A program made the translations under genes and the position numbers. 64,000 nucleotides of DNA, taken from positions 1,694,849 through 1,758,848 of the forward strand of contig KL647310.1 in NCBI GenBank assembly GCA_000727475.1, in the 5' to 3' direction. This document shows, in pieces, positions 1-13,400 of the stretch. Numbering within the stretch: the stretch's first letter is position 1; each line of letters begins with the position of its first letter. Under the pieces are notes generated by a model that was not told the origin of the DNA, did no database searches, and was given only the letters and a program-made list of their open reading frames with translations. This stretch comes from Sarcocystis neurona (Eukaryota > Apicomplexa > Conoidasida > Eucoccidiorida > Sarcocystidae).

Positions 1-501
1 ACAAAACGCAGAGCAAACTGTTACTGAGATGCTCAGGGTGTTCAACTGGCTTAGACTGCATAAGTGAACTGCAAAGACACGCACAAGCGATATGCATATA
101 ATCGAAGTCTGGTTCAGAGGAAACACGTCTAAACCCGCCTGCTTGCTGTGGCCTCACTTTTAACGCAGGTGGAGGAGTTAAGGCTGTGCGGCCGCACTGT
201 GCTGCATTGCCTGCCTGCCTGTCTTTCGGTCTGTGGGGAGGGATACGCGGATGTTCAACCATGGAACAGGACAAAGTGCTCACCGTTTAGGTCAACACGT
301 CTACGTGTGGTAATGTACCTGATCAGACGGTCAAATCTCTACAAGCGTAACGAGTAATCTGTCCTTGTACTTGCGTGTAGTGTCCAAAACAGAATGCCAA
401 CATAAGCTGTCACGTACGTTTGTGGGGAAAGAATACGTACCCGCAGCTCGAGGCGGGTCCAACCCGACTCACACTCCACCGCTCTACCGTCCGACTGCCT
501 T

Positions 502-670
502 GTCGTCTCTAGAGGTTCTCTCAGCCTGCGACACGAGTTGCTGGCAACGTACGAGTGTGAGGGAAAACACCGAGGAATAAGAGAGAGAATGTCGTCTCTA
601 GAGGTTCCCTCAGCCTGCGACACGAGTTGCTGGCAACGTAGGAGTGTGAGGGAAAACACCGAGGAATAAG
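502..670. repeat. Tandem duplication, period 89 bp
   Basis: An 80-bp segment at 502-581 recurs at 591-670 with two substitutions that I can see. Both copies start GTCGTCTCTAGAGGTT and end ACACCGAGGAATAAG. The short spacer between them is not shared. The near identity implies a recent duplication. The several overlapping short reading frames here are produced by the repeat and are not credible genes. Confidence 0.9.
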
Positions 671-823
671 CACAAGAACACCGAAGCCAGCAGGGAATAC
701 AGAGAACTTGCGCGTCACAACGGAGCTGACTTTCTTTAAGTGCGCCTCTGCGGATGTACCCACCTGTGTTTGCTCGGACACGCAACATTGCCTATCCGGC
801 AACAGACGTCTATGATTTACACC

Positions 824-930
824 GGAACATTGTCAATCATGCGGATTTCAAGGAATGAAGTGACACGTCTCCTGCATTGGAACATTGTCAATCACGCGGA
901 TTTCAGCGACTGAGGCGACGCGTCTCAGCA
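824..930. repeat. Diverged direct repeat, period 55 bp
   Basis: The segment beginning GGAACATTGTCAATCA at 824 recurs at 879 and continues with CGCGGATTTCA, a short diverged stretch and a shared ACRCGTCTC. It is older than the 89-bp duplication next to it. No coding potential is evident. Confidence 0.75.
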
Positions 931-3900
931 ATTCCACCTACGGAAGAGGCGCTCTCGCCTACTATATCGGTTTAACGGTGTGTTTGCAGAGTCGTTCAGC
1001 GCGCCCCGTGGGTCACAGGAATTTATCCACGTTGACGGGAAACTGCCGTAAGCGCGTCGCTGTTGCTTCGTCACTTCACCCGTAGGCTCGTCGCATTACG
1101 TCCGCAGTTCCTTCGAGCCACTTTGACGAACTGCAACAATTCCAGCGTCACCTGTAGGCAACCCAAAATCGGCGAGAGGGCTAGCTCACGCACTATCCTC
1201 CTCCCAGCGCCCACAATCACACTGTCTACTAATTTTCTCTGTCCGGGAACGCGCGTCGCACGTAGACATTTCCTGTAACTCTACTCTCTGATCGACGACG
1301 AAGAATCCCCTCTGCGGACACACGTGGTCAACAACGCAGGCACTTGAAGACATGCAGTCTAATTAATTGTGGGAAGCACTTCATCAGATGGACAAGGCCT
1401 CGTGAGCGAGTTTGCACAGGTGTAGACAAAGTGGCGCATGCCGGCCAACTGCGTCCGGCATGCGCGCTCCGGTGGGGTAATCGCCGAATACTGACACATG
1501 TCAATTACACTCTTGTGTGTTTCCGTCAAGGTAATTCCATGTGTATGTATGTGTATCTGTGTACGCATGTGTCAACGGGCGTGTTGCATCATTTTCGTAG
1601 ATCACATGTGTTTTGATGGAGCGTATGTATGCATGTTTTGTCTTATGTTACCCGAGTTCCTCTTTCACCGAGCGCCAGTGTTGATGCATGGCCTAGCCAC
1701 TGGTATGACCAGAATATGACAACAATTGTACTGTAATGGAGATGTGCATCCGGGTACGTGCAACAAAACCCATCGGAAGCATCGTTGTTGACACTGTTTT
1801 TGCGTCAAAACGCAAAGCCTCCCCAGCTTCCTGGGCACCGCCAGACGCGGGAGAGAAACACCATCCAACACCGCTGTGTGGAGAACCGGAAGCCTACGTA
1901 GAACACAGAATTGTCTACGCAGAAAACCCGTTGCCTTCCAACTTGCAGGAAATGTGTCCACAGCCGCCGCCGCTGCCTGTTATCAGGGATCGAGCGGTGT
2001 GGTTCTGAAAACACTGACGTCTTTGACAGCGTGCTGTGGGCGTCACGTAAGTTACGTCTGTGCAAGCCCATAAGCATCGATACGCCGATTACGGAACAGA
2101 TGGGGGTGCAGCAAAGAGTGTTTGCACAGGTTTAGAGTAGCAGACTTACAAAGTGTATGGCTCTGCGTTTTTAGGCAGGGTTCTCGCTTACGAGTCTGAG
2201 GGTTATTCATACAAACACGTGCATTCTGTACACGTGTACCTGAGCACCTCTTCTACACACGCGTATGCACAAAACTGTACGGCAGCACACCCCACGTTGA
2301 CCAGCCAATCGAAAGAAGTGCAAACTTCCATTCGAAGGAAACACCATATGATGCAATCCATGCGCTGATGCGGTGTGCACAGCATGCATACATACTTTTT
2401 CTATACACACATGTGGAAGTGTGTAGTCATCTTGCTAGTGTACGCGCCTCTTTCTGGGTACACATACATAGCCGAAGATCGCAGCTTTCCCCTCTTCAGC
2501 CATGTGAGATGGGGGGCAAGTAACCCTACACCACTGCCGAGTAGAAAGACGACTAATCAATCAGTTTAGCAGCAGTCTGCGTACACCGCAGCATACCCGC
2601 ATCTTTCCGTTTGTAGGACAAACTAGTCCATATACAGGGTGGCTTTGTCAGCATAGAAATAACCCAGCATGAAATGATTCACACGCCTCCCTATCGGAGC
2701 AACAACTACATTTGTAATACGTAACCTACTTTCCTTATGGACCTCGTCTTGACAAAAGGGATGAATACCTTCTTGTATTCCATCTTGTAGAACGGACAAA
2801 TGTGGTGATAGGCGTGCGAAGCTTATATTTTCCTGCGTGATTGCTCGGTGGCCTCTCCCGTTTTCCTCAGCAAAAAATCAGCTTAGCGTTTCAAACGCAT
2901 ACAAACTATCAACGCCGCAGGGAACTTGCCGCGGTAGGTTGGTTCCAAGACCACGTTTACTTTGCCTCGAATAGTGGCTGCGCCTTGCAAAGGGCACGAA
3001 TATCACAGCATGCAAGATTCGTATCACAGGAGCTCATTCTCCGGCGATACGAAAGATGAAACTGCTGAAAATGATGCAGTGTGGATCGTCGCCGGACTAC
3101 GACGCCTGTGGCCTGTGCACCTAATGAGGACTTCTGATGACAAGAAAGGGAGCGGTGATCATACCTTCCTTTACACTGTTTTACAGACTGACTTAACCGT
3201 AAAAACCGGACACGCGACCTGCTCTTCATACATCTCAGCGATCCAAAAACTATAGTACCGGCGTTCATGGAGTCACGGAATGGTTAACCTTTCAGCAGCA
3301 CGCACTCGGGCGCGTAACCGCCTCCCCCTATTTCTTTCCCAAAGAATACCCTGATGACGTTGTTTCCTACGTGCGGGTACAGACACCAAGCCATTAAATC
3401 ACGGTTACCTAATGCCGTGTACACTACTGCACCAGTGTCAACCTTTTGACAGCGAGCCAAGTGAAAGGTCTGACAAATTCGGTGTAAACCTTTTGACCGT
3501 ATTGACGCGCGTACTTTCCATAATACTGTCTGAATCACACACCATCGTCAATACCACGTACACAACAATAATGCGGCAACTTACTCTCCTCCCCATTGCC
3601 TTTGTAACGCGGGTAACAACAACCAACTACCTAACTTGCAAGACACGAGCCCATTCGGCTACGTGCCACAGAGAAGGACGAGCGGATATGTACACAGTAG
3701 TGCGAACGTCAACCTGAGCCAGGACGTTCGTGTCTCCGGTACTGAATCCACCAAAGAACCCGAGAAGGATCAGATATGCGCTAGTGAGAGACCGAACGCT
3801 AAAGCACGTGCGCTTTATTTCGATGCTGCGCACAGGTAAGTTGAGAGACTGACTGGCCAAATGAAACGGTTGACAGAGACATGCCACATTTATTCGCTTC

Positions 3901-4190
3901 TGTAGTGGCGACTGAAGTGTCCTTTGTCACCGAGGTTTCGGTACCGGGGGCACCGTACTCCTCAAGAAGGTTACAGAGAGCTACTTGCGCGAGGGTAGCA
4001 GTTGTTCACATGAACAACTCCGATACGAAACGGAATCCCCAAAGTTTCTTCCCGCAGTGCAGATCGTGTTGCCTTGAGCAGCCGAGTACGAGTGCCACAT
4101 GCATGCGAAGTACACAGCAGAGAAGTGCCGGCATCGCTAAGCTGCGCAAGATTCGCAGCATCTTCGACAGAGGAACTGCCATCTGCAAGC

Positions 4191-4730
4191 ATGAACTTGC
4201 TGGTACAGGATGCCTCTGACTACCTGGGGGAAAGTACTCAACTGCCACGTGCTCGTGAACCGCGTATGTCGCGCCAAGAGCGAAAACTTCCGTGTCCGCC
4301 CTTTATGAAAGACATGTTTCTAGGCGGGAGAGAATGCCGGTTTAAAGAGCCCGAAATTTCCCCAGTCGAGGGACACAATGCGGCTCGGCACCCGGACCTT
4401 CACGCACCGCCCTCCAACATACTGTATCGGGAGTGTGCACTCTCAGCCGCAGTTCAACGGCGACTCCGCCCATTCTTCCCTCAGAAACTTGATGGAAAGG
4501 CCACCTGCGTTAAACCTTCATCATGCGTAAGCTTACCATTCCAAGAGGGTTACGTCATGAACACCACCCAGACCGTCTTGAGCGGCATATACATGCTATT
4601 CACACATATACCGCCTGGGATCCAAGTGACAGACAACCTGGTTGTGTCCGTCCTTGCTCCTTTACGCCACAAGAGTGTAGCTGAGCAATCGTTCATTACG
4701 CTACTATTTTCAAACGTAGTGACCCGTTAA
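4191..4730 (+). CDS. Hypothetical protein or exon, unrecognised
   Basis: The open frame extends upstream to about 4074, but the first ATG is at 4191, giving 179 residues. A pyrimidine-rich stretch ending CCGCAG at about 4056 lies just before the open part, so this could be an internal exon instead of an intact gene. The translation has mixed composition with no low-complexity run, no signal peptide and no clear membrane segment. I recognise no motif. A frame this long is only slightly unlikely by chance in DNA of this composition, so support is weak. Confidence 0.25.
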   Translation: MNLLVQDASDYLGESTQLPRAREPRMSRQERKLPCPPFMKDMFLGGRECRFKEPEISPVEGHNAARHPDLHAPPSNILYRECALSAAVQRRLRPFFPQKLDGKATCVKPSSCVSLPFQEGYVMNTTQTVLSGIYMLFTHIPPGIQVTDNLVVSVLAPLRHKSVAEQSFITLLFSNVVTR

Positions 4731-5490
4731 CTCAAATTGAGCGGCTAGACTCAGGATTCACCGCGCATCGGAAGTGCAACCAGCACGTGTTGAAAAAAGA
4801 TGTACATTACGTGACGAAGGACGCCGTATTCGTGCTCTACCTGCACACATACGTATAGCTGGAGCAGGCATATATATTTGTATATATAATCGTAGGAATG
4901 CACCAGGTCCATACAGTCACACGAGATCTAAGCTGGAAAGACTTTTCTATTCGTACCTGTCCACATACATAAGGGTGGTGGCAAACTCTTCTTTCTCCAA
5001 AATGTGGAGTGCATCCAGCTACCATGCTAGACAGGCCCCTTGTCGGGAACTCAGCTGTGCTCCCGCGCTGCCATCTAACGTTATACCACACAGATCGCTT
5101 GCTCTTTTTCGAGTACGCATCCCCTGCTTGCACAAACAACCAACGTGTAGTATCTAAACGCGTCATCTTGTAAGCAGACTTCTTTATCCCAGCGCCTCTG
5201 CATGGGCTTCCTCCGGTACCGCATCGATTAATGGAGGCGTGCGCAATATGGACGCACCGAAGACACACCCCGTTGGAGACAGAGAACAGTACTGGCCAAC
5301 TCAGTAATGCGTCGACGAAAATTACGACCAGCTTCTTGCCTTCTCAAAAACGTGCGTAGTACGTACACATACGCCAAGACATGTACATTACCCACATATG
5401 TATGCTTGCATACAAACACGCGGATCTAGTTACATAAATACATGTATCTCTACACCTGTATCTGTACGGCGGCAACAGCCCCCTCCATTC

Positions 5491-8400
5491 TCAGGCACAG
5501 CAAAAGTGCGTTTCTTCGTTTTTCTCTTTAAAAATGTCCCCCAAGACGGCGCACTTCCCATATTTGCAAGTGTAATCTCCAAGACCGTACTTCATCGCTT
5601 TTTCATCCCAGTAGGCCACGGGGCGTTTTGCGCATATGAGAAAATTTACTTTCCTCAAATCCAAACCAACAGCGAAGCAGAGAAACGCAGAGACTGCAGC
5701 GATACTCCTGCCGACTCCTGCGTTGCAGTGTACGTACACGCAGTGTCCGCTCTGGATAAAAGCGCACGTGGAAACGCACAGACCACACCACACCGCAGAG
5801 AGGGACCGCTGGCTCAGAGGGCGTCCTGTCCCGCCACGATAGATCCGTTTATACACCGAGAAAGCCACGCTCGTGAATTAAATTTCCGCACGCCGCGCAC
5901 AGAAGGGGATACACTTGAACCACCGGTATATAATTATTGAGCGACCGTACAGCTTGCTCTACGCGAAGTATCTCTGCAGACACAAGACTGCCGGGGAGAC
6001 TGCCCGCAGCAGCCGCCAGGCGTGTCCGCATAAAACACTACATTCTTCGTATGTGGTCACCTACACACATACGTATACGGATTAAGAGGCCCGCATACGC
6101 AGAAGGGATGCATGCGCTTTGTGTACAGAGATTTAGGACGTCACGTACAAGCCTCTACGTGCGCGTACGTGTGCATTTCTGTACTCACGTACACGATTCT
6201 AAATACGCACATGAACAGCTTTTGACGTACTTTTCAGTACTCAAGTTTATGTCGACTATCTTACGGCCAACAAGCGCCAGCAGCATACTTCACTACTTGG
6301 CCTGCACAGCGGCTAACTTTCACTCCTTGACACAACACCTACACCGTCTAGCGGTCCCACTGCTCAAAAATGTCAAGACTGCAAACGCGTCAAGAAATAC
6401 CTGTCTTGTCGTGTCATCTTGTGACACGGAAAAAGACGTACCTTAATTAACCCGAGCAGCAGAAAGGCTGCGTTGGCGCATGTCGTTTTCCTCGCAAAAT
6501 CACACATGTCCACGGTGGGCAGCCATACGTAGCGCAGCCCTTGAGAGTCGCATAAGTGGCTGACATCTTCTGCTGACCGGGCTGTAGCCATTGGGTCCGG
6601 ATAGTTGTTGCTGCAGTCGCACAGATCAGTCAAGTTGCGTGCCTACACGCCAGTCGGGCAACCCCTTCTGTTAACAGCACTGGAAAGTTGAAGGGTACTG
6701 CTGCATTGACACAAGCGGGCAAACATTATCCATATTGCCCAGTGGATTGTTGCTACTCGAGGAAGGCAGCTGTTGCAGCCTGCAAGTTGAGAGTTGATAC
6801 ATGTGATGCTTCGGAAGCAGACCGTTGAGGATCTGCCGCTGCACGTGTGCAGTTAACATGTCGACACGTTTCTATTCCAAAGCGTCAAAAGTTAGGTGAA
6901 GTTTGTGCACGACCCGCGCAGACAACCTAGAAAAGCTTATGCTAGGCGGCCTCTAGGTATGCATTTGCAACTATTATGGAGCTTAGCAAGTTGCACGCAA
7001 GTCAAGCAGACAGAGTATTATCTTCAGGGAGCAAATGAACTGGAGAGTCTGCCGATGAGGTGCGGGTGTGTAGGTGCATACTTATAGGTAGTATACAGGT
7101 AGTGCTCCCCTGCAATACATATATATATGTATATATGTAGGTGGCTGTATGTATTTTTATCATATACATATATACATATGTATACATACACGTACGTGCA
7201 GAGGGTAAGGGAGACATATGGATCCACTTGTATATACACACGCGTATGTATGTGCATGCATACATACAAACTAGTAATGTCCGCCCACACGTACGTCCAA
7301 CCTGTGGGGTCGCTGCTGTCATCGGGAACGGATATTTCGCAAAAATGTAATCAGATACGTATGCAGAAAATGCTCTAATGTTTGCATGGGACTGTGTACG
7401 TACACATCTTCGGACACAGTAGTCAAAAGTGCAGTCGTTTCTCTACTTCTAAGCAACGGTCGAAACGCTCTTAAAACGCAGCAAGACACCGCTGTGACGG
7501 AGAAATTTACGGTGCCTAGCTCCGCATGCCGAGCGCGAGGCGTTTTGTCCGGCGTTGCTTCGGGTAGACGTACCGCCGCAGCAATTACGTCGGCCAAGAG
7601 ACACGCACCTAGCGCTGTCTGCTCTTTTCGAGCGACTCCCTCCAGCCTTCTTTCTTCGTAACTGAACACCTGGGAAGACATATACCCCTGAGCTGACAGT
7701 TGGAACACTCACCAGATGTCTTGTTCGGTCTGCAGATTGAAGATGCACGTGACTTTCAGTTCCTCTTTGAGGAGGCGAATGTGCAGCAGCTGACGAGGGC
7801 AAGATCCCACGTAAAGGCCTGGACATATTCTCGAAAAGTGCATCCGGCTTTCGCTCCGCACAGAGTTGTAAAAACGTGTGGTCAGTTCGTACTCGCCAGT
7901 GCCACCAGCTGTAAGGAAGAGGCAGCCACATGGATAAACATGAGACGGAGACACGCACAGTCGTGTGTCTGCGTTCGTTTCAGCAGTTCAGGCATCCTGA
8001 AAGTGCAGACACATACAGCTTCACGCACACGCGTGTGCAGCATGTGTAGGGTCGTCCGAAGGACGCGTATGTATCAGCCTACACATGCATACAAGAAGCA
8101 GCATCTGTCCTGGGACTGCGTACCTCTCGGGTCTCTAAAATGCGCTATTTTGCATATGTACAAACACTGGAGTTCTCCTCTCTTGTTCAAATCGACGACG
8201 ACGTCAAAAGGGTCGAACACGAATCTCCTGTTCTGCGCAGGCCCTGTTCCTTCCCACACAAGCATTTCTTTCGCCTCTGGAGGCGACGGCAGGCGAGCAG
8301 GAAGCGGAGGAAACAGCCACTCCCTCCAGTTCTCTCCCTTGCCGGGACTGCGGTAGTGATGCCTACGCAAGCGACAGCACTCGGCTTTCCATCCTCTCTG

Positions 8401-10209
8401 CATGGTCCGTGCGGTCCACTCCCCCCCCACCTCCCCCACACTTCTGGTGGGTCTTTCTCTCGGCTTCTCCTCTGCTGTGTCCGCTACTGCTCCCACTCGC
8501 ATTCCGTTTCCTCGGTGTTTTTCAACTGGTGCGCCGCAGGTCCCGCTGCCGTACAGGTACGCCTCCACAGGTTCTGTTCTTGCTCCTTCCGCTCCCGCGT
8601 CTCTGGGGAAGCACGGCACCGCGGCCTTCTCAGAGGGAGGATACCAGAGAATGAACTTATACTCGAACTGCAGCAGCTTAAGCGGGTGGGTCTCTAGGAG
8701 CTGCAGCACCGCGGGAATGCGGGGATCGATGCTGTAAGCAGCAGCACCCCATACGCTGTTGCACTCGCACGTTTCCCGGTCTCCTGCGGCTGCGGATTCA
8801 CTGCGTCTCTCCCGCTGCTGTCGATGGAAACAGGTATGTGCACAAGGCGAAGGCTCTACTGTTGGAGCGGCGTCGATGAAGTCTCTGTCAGAGGGTTGCC
8901 CTGCTGCTTCTGCACTGTCCACGAAACCCCTACTAAAACGTTCACCTTCTGGTGCTGTGGCACCGCTACAGACCCTTCCTTCCACACTCGACAATGCCTG
9001 ATCTCTCCTCCTGCAGCAGCGTCTCAGCGGCGCCTGCATTGACTGGGTCTGCCGCTGCTGGTGTTCAAGAGGCGCAGCTGAGTAGTACAGGGACGCAGGC
9101 TCACACTTCGAGTCAGTGTCGTCCTGCAGTCGCTCCAGTCGCTGTAACTGCTGCTGTCTCAGTTGAATACCGTTGTGCTTCCAGTGGTCTCTGCAGCCCG
9201 CAGCAGCTGTGGGGAGTGTGTTTACCCCGTTGGCGTCTTCTTTGTGACAGCAGCAGCAGGAGCTGCTGCTGCTGCTGGCTTCATCTGCTGCTGCCACTGC
9301 AGCGCGGCTGCCGCTTGGCTGTGCACGTGAGGCAGCAAGCAGCAGCTGCCATGCAAATTCTGAGTCGCAACTGGCGTCCTCATCACGGCAGGGAGGACAA
9401 AACACAGGATCGTACACTGTTCGTGCTGCAGTCGCCCCGCCTGGAAGCCCTGCAGTATGGCTTATAAATGCTGCCGTGTGATGCAGCGCACAACGGGAAG
9501 CAAAGGGAGACGCTCCTGCGATATCGCAGACTGCTGCTCCTGCTGGCGGACCCTCGCAGCCGCTGTTGAGCCCTCTAGCCTCGACCCCTCTGCTGCTGTC
9601 ACGCACGCAGCCGCTGTTGGCCGTGGGGCCCCCGCTCCTGCTCGTCGTGCAACGCGTGCTGTCTGCGCACCCGGGGCATCCACCACCAGTAAAATACCTG
9701 CCGCTGCAATTGTCAACACGGTGGCCGCTGCTGTCATTAAAGCAGGTCCTGCAGCAGCAGTAACTCTTGTTGAGCCACTCGCTGCCAGTGCTGGTGGTGT
9801 AGAACAAGCCATTGTTGCTACTATTCAGGCACTGGCTGCAGCTGCTGCTGGCATCACCCATACTCCTGCTGCCGTTCATTACGTAGCGGCAACGACCTTC
9901 ACACTCGTCCCTGTTCAACGATGCAGCACCCCCTACAACCCCCGCAACAGCGGCATCACAGGCAGCGTCAGCAGCATCACCAGCAGCACGATTTACAGCA
10001 GCGACAGCAGCCGCCCAACCAGCGGCAGCAGGAATGTCTACGTCCCGAAACCAGAGACTGGGTTCCTGCCCAGCAGGATGAGGAGAGGAGTAAGGAAGCA
10101 GGGGCAAACATTTTTTCACGTCCCACTCGCCAAGGAAAGGCGCAGACCCTACAACGCCCAGTTGAGCGTTTGGGGGCACAAACGCTACCACACTAAAGCG
10201 GACTTTCAT
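5491..10209 (-). CDS. EPM2A: Laforin-type glucan phosphatase (CBM20 + dual-specificity phosphatase)
   Basis: Laforin removes phosphate from glycogen or amylopectin. The model has four exons: 10209-8124, 7908-7713, 6610-6442 and 5751-5491. They join in phase at GTACGC/ACAG, GTGAGT/GCAG and GTACGT/CCAG, giving 903 aa; human laforin has 331. I start at the ATG at 10209 because MKVRFSVVAFVPP aligns with the laforin N-terminus. CBM20 is split. Its first part, residues 1-60, includes W29. A low-complexity insert of about 450 residues follows, then the FEYKF strand at 515-519, a second insert of about 120 residues, and WEGTGP at 652-657. The phosphatase has SCPRQ and LQTEQDI in exon 2, LPTVD (acid D795) in exon 3, and HCNAGVGRS (C826, R832) in exon 4, with the KRPVAYWDEKA recognition segment after it. 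All catalytic residues are present. The role in amylopectin turnover is inferred from coccidian biology. Confidence 0.93.
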
Positions 10210-10490
10210 CTCCAGCAGCCCGAGCAGCAGCCGCACCAGCCGCAGCAGCGGCAGCACAACAGCAGGAGCAGCACCAGTGGCAGCACAGCAGCAGAACAAG
10301 CAACACACGAAGCGCAGCAACAGGAGCAGCCAAAGCGGAGGCGCGGCAGCAGGAGCAACACGTGGAGGCAACGGGAGAAGCGACGCAGAAACACGGGATC
10401 CGGCGGTGCGTGGCGGCAGTTTCAGCAAGACCAGTATTACCGGAGCACAAGCAGCCGCAGAACAGCAGCAGCGGCAGCCGCACCCCTCCG
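8700..10490 (-). repeat. CAG/CTG-rich low-complexity tract in laforin exon 1 and its 5' flank
   Basis: CAG/CTG triplet runs fill most of this stretch and encode runs of Ala, Ser, Gln and Cys in the laforin frame. They account for the roughly 450-residue insertion in the CBM20 domain. The tract continues about 280 bp upstream of the ATG at 10209. It also opens long spurious frames on the opposite strand, for example 9457-10494. Such runs are typical of eimeriid coding sequence. Confidence 0.85.
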
Positions 10491-13400
10491 CTAGACTAGG
10501 ATTTCCCTCCACATGTATGTATGCATCATCCAGGCAGATTCACAGGCAAGCATGTGGAGAGACAGGTGGGTGACTAGGACAATGAATTCGCCCTTGTGCA
10601 CGTTCAGGGTGTAGGTGTGCAGGGGTGTGTGTACACTCCGCAGGTGTAACAGTAATCCTTCCAGGTGCGCGTTGGTAGGCCGTCCAGGCCAGTCTCCACG
10701 AATCTGTTTTACGAGAGGAACGCTGTCCGTGCGTCTATCACGAACGAAACGAAGAACACCGCAAAGTTTTTCTCTCCGCTCAAGAAAGGAAACGAGTGCA
10801 GCGCGGGTGAACAAATACTCGGTGCGCGTGGCCATTAAGACGAAGGTCAGCAGCCAATATACATATACTGGTAAACGTAGACGTATACTATATACATGTG
10901 CAATCAAATTTGTCTGACTAAGTCCATCTGTACTCACGCACGTGCATTCACGGAAGTGACGTGGCGCACAGCAGCGCAAAAGGAGATCTCGACATCTCTT
11001 GACAAGTAACATAACGGGAAAGTAAAACCCAGGAAAGAACGACAGGGAAACGAGAATACGTGGGAGCGATGCCCGCTGTTGGGAAAAAGGGGGAAGTTGC
11101 CATCAAATGTGTTAAGGAGCGGGGAAAAGGAACCGGTGGCACAATAATACTACCTAAGGTTCGGGATTGCATACGAAGTGCACCGTTTGAAATGCTGAGG
11201 GACAGAAGAAGCCGGGCTACCAATGGATCTCCTATGTCATGACTACAAGACGTCAAGCGCCCTAAATAAGCACAGTGGCGATCACCTGGGCACACCTAAC
11301 GAATAACGCAGACAGAATTCGACTACCGTAGGACAGCGTCAACGTTGAAGGTTTGCATATTAAAGGAGAAAAGGCACTCATGAGTAGCTGAAAGTCAGGA
11401 CAGCAGAAAAATTGTGGGAGCAAAATGTCTCTCCTAAGGCAGGAGATACGAGATGCTTTACCGTTCGTGTTTTGAAAGCACGAAAGCAACGGGGGGTAGG
11501 GCAGAAACACTCGAAATCAGCACGATGGGAAACAGTGGCGCTGTTGAGAGGGTAACACAAACGCAAAAATTTGTAAGAAATGGAGGATTTCAATTATTTT
11601 CAGTGGAGTGCACACGCGCACAGTGGATAAAGGGGAGTGGAAACATGCGTTTTTAGCAGCACCACGCTCACTCCCCATATCGGCATATACAAAATAACGG
11701 TAGAACTGTAGAGTTCAAGTTGAGCACACACCTAATTTTTCCTCTTGTCTGCGGTTTCCCTGCACCGGAACATGATTAAGATATACCGAGCTAGTCCTTT
11801 TGGTCCACAGTGGCCTTGCGCCACAACCTAAGCTACCCCGGTTCGTGTTCGATTCATTTATTCACGCTGGCGAGTACGGGGTGGCGACATCGCCATCGCG
11901 CAGTTCTGCAAATCCTTCCGTTCAGGACCTACCATTCGACAGTCGTTAATTCACAAATTACATTAGAAATCACTGGACTTTTTAACGGATAACTCTCGCA
12001 AAATCCTGGTGCTGTGGCATGTACGACTCTGCAACAGTGCGGGTGACCTTCGCAGCGTGCGATCCCGCTGCAGCAGGAACGCGCTACGCCCTCCAGCAGG
12101 CGGTGGACATTGTGTAGAACTCTTGTATCCCTCTTGAAAAATTAGCAGCAGCAAAGGCGTCAGTCTCCCTTCCGATGCCGTGCATAGTAGTCAAGGCGTT
12201 CACGAAGACAGACGCCTCCAGCGTGCGTTGGTTTCTCTGTTGTCTTTCTTGACTCTTCCGGCATCGCGGCTGCCTGCGTAGTCTCTATGCGCGATCAACC
12301 AGTGCACTTGCAGATTAAAGATTCTCCCCAACTCGTGTGTATAGGTAGACTTGTTTAGACGTTTACGTCTGTGGGGACGGATCAGCACGTATGCAGACTT
12401 GTTCGGACACATGCATCTGATAGTGTAAAAATATATATATATATATATCTTTATGTACCATGTAAGTGTATAAGCGTGTACATGCGCAGGCACCTGTAAA
12501 TGGAAGTACCTACATATATATGTGTACAGACACTTCTTTGCCGCTATGTATATATAGGCGAGACTCCCACTCTATGTTGTGTCTTTATCTCCGAGTCCCG
12601 TCAGTACATTAAAGATGTCCACACAATATCCATCACGCGTAGCATCCCTGACTCTCTGCAGAGTATCATGACAGAAGGAGCTTCTTCGCAGCGTCCTGTA
12701 ATGGGGTTACACGTAACGATTTTTTAAAGTTACGGCACGCGCGTAGCCTTCACGAGCTGAGTCTGTAACCCGACGGATTAGGAACCCACTGCCGTTCCAC
12801 AGAAAGTCCTTTATGGCTGGTATACAGGTCATTAATGTAGCAGAGCGACGTGCAAGCATGGGTAGACACTGGTGATATCAAAGCACTCCCACCTAGTCTC
12901 TCTGTATGTGTTTGTATGCATACACGTACCTACGTGCATCTGGATGTGCACACAGACCTAACTTATCACCGAGACGAATCTACGGGTATTTATGCCCTCA
13001 GGCAGAGCACCCACCCCCAGGTCGCGTGCTGGCGCAGACTTGCCGGAGCGCAACAAGGTGCTGTTCCGCATCCGCCAATACCGGTCAAGCGATGCACTCA
13101 CAGAGGCGCGCCTGCACTGCCAGAAAGGAGTCAAACAGAGGAGGGGGGAAAGCAACGTGTTTGATCTTTGTATTGTTCGCATAGGCACGCGCAGGTTGTG
13201 CGTGTCCTCGCCCACGTGCAATTTCAATATGGGTAATCGGTGTACCTTACTATTTATTTGTCGATACGCTCCTGTTATTTGCAAACGCAAGTGAATGTCC
13301 CAGGTGATTTGCCTCACAACTCTGAAGTCTGTACCGCACTGGCGATCACGGTCACTTGGTGTTACTTAACGCAGGAGGAGTCTTCTATGGAGACGGAAAC

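Larger units (their letters stand above)
1..4057. other. Region without a supportable gene
   Basis: I see only short reading frames, most starting with non-ATG codons, with no family resemblance and no convincing exon with paired splice signals. Two small direct duplications lie near the left end and are listed separately. Composition is close to 50 percent GC without the CAG or TA microsatellites seen elsewhere. The stretch could be intergenic or could hold short exons I failed to recognise. Confidence 0.5.

Noticed and set aside
339..802. Two overlapping minus-strand frames of 93-149 codons
   Set aside because: Both run through the 89-bp duplication and repeat the same peptide. No conserved motif is visible.
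6671..6859. Possible extra laforin exon in the second intron
   Set aside because: The flanking exons already join in phase to match laforin without it, and the segment shows no laforin similarity.
8074..8123. Extension of the first laforin frame to its own stop at 8074
   Set aside because: A GTACGC donor after 8124 and an in-phase acceptor at 7909 restore the conserved laforin sequence, while the extension matches nothing.
9457..10494. 345-codon plus-strand frame
   Set aside because: It is the reverse-strand shadow of the CAG-rich laforin exon 1. Only laforin matches a known family here.
10210..10512. Upstream extension of the laforin frame to a GTG codon
   Set aside because: The family's N-terminus aligns with the ATG at 10209. 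The extension is a CTG-derived Leu/Cys/Ala run.
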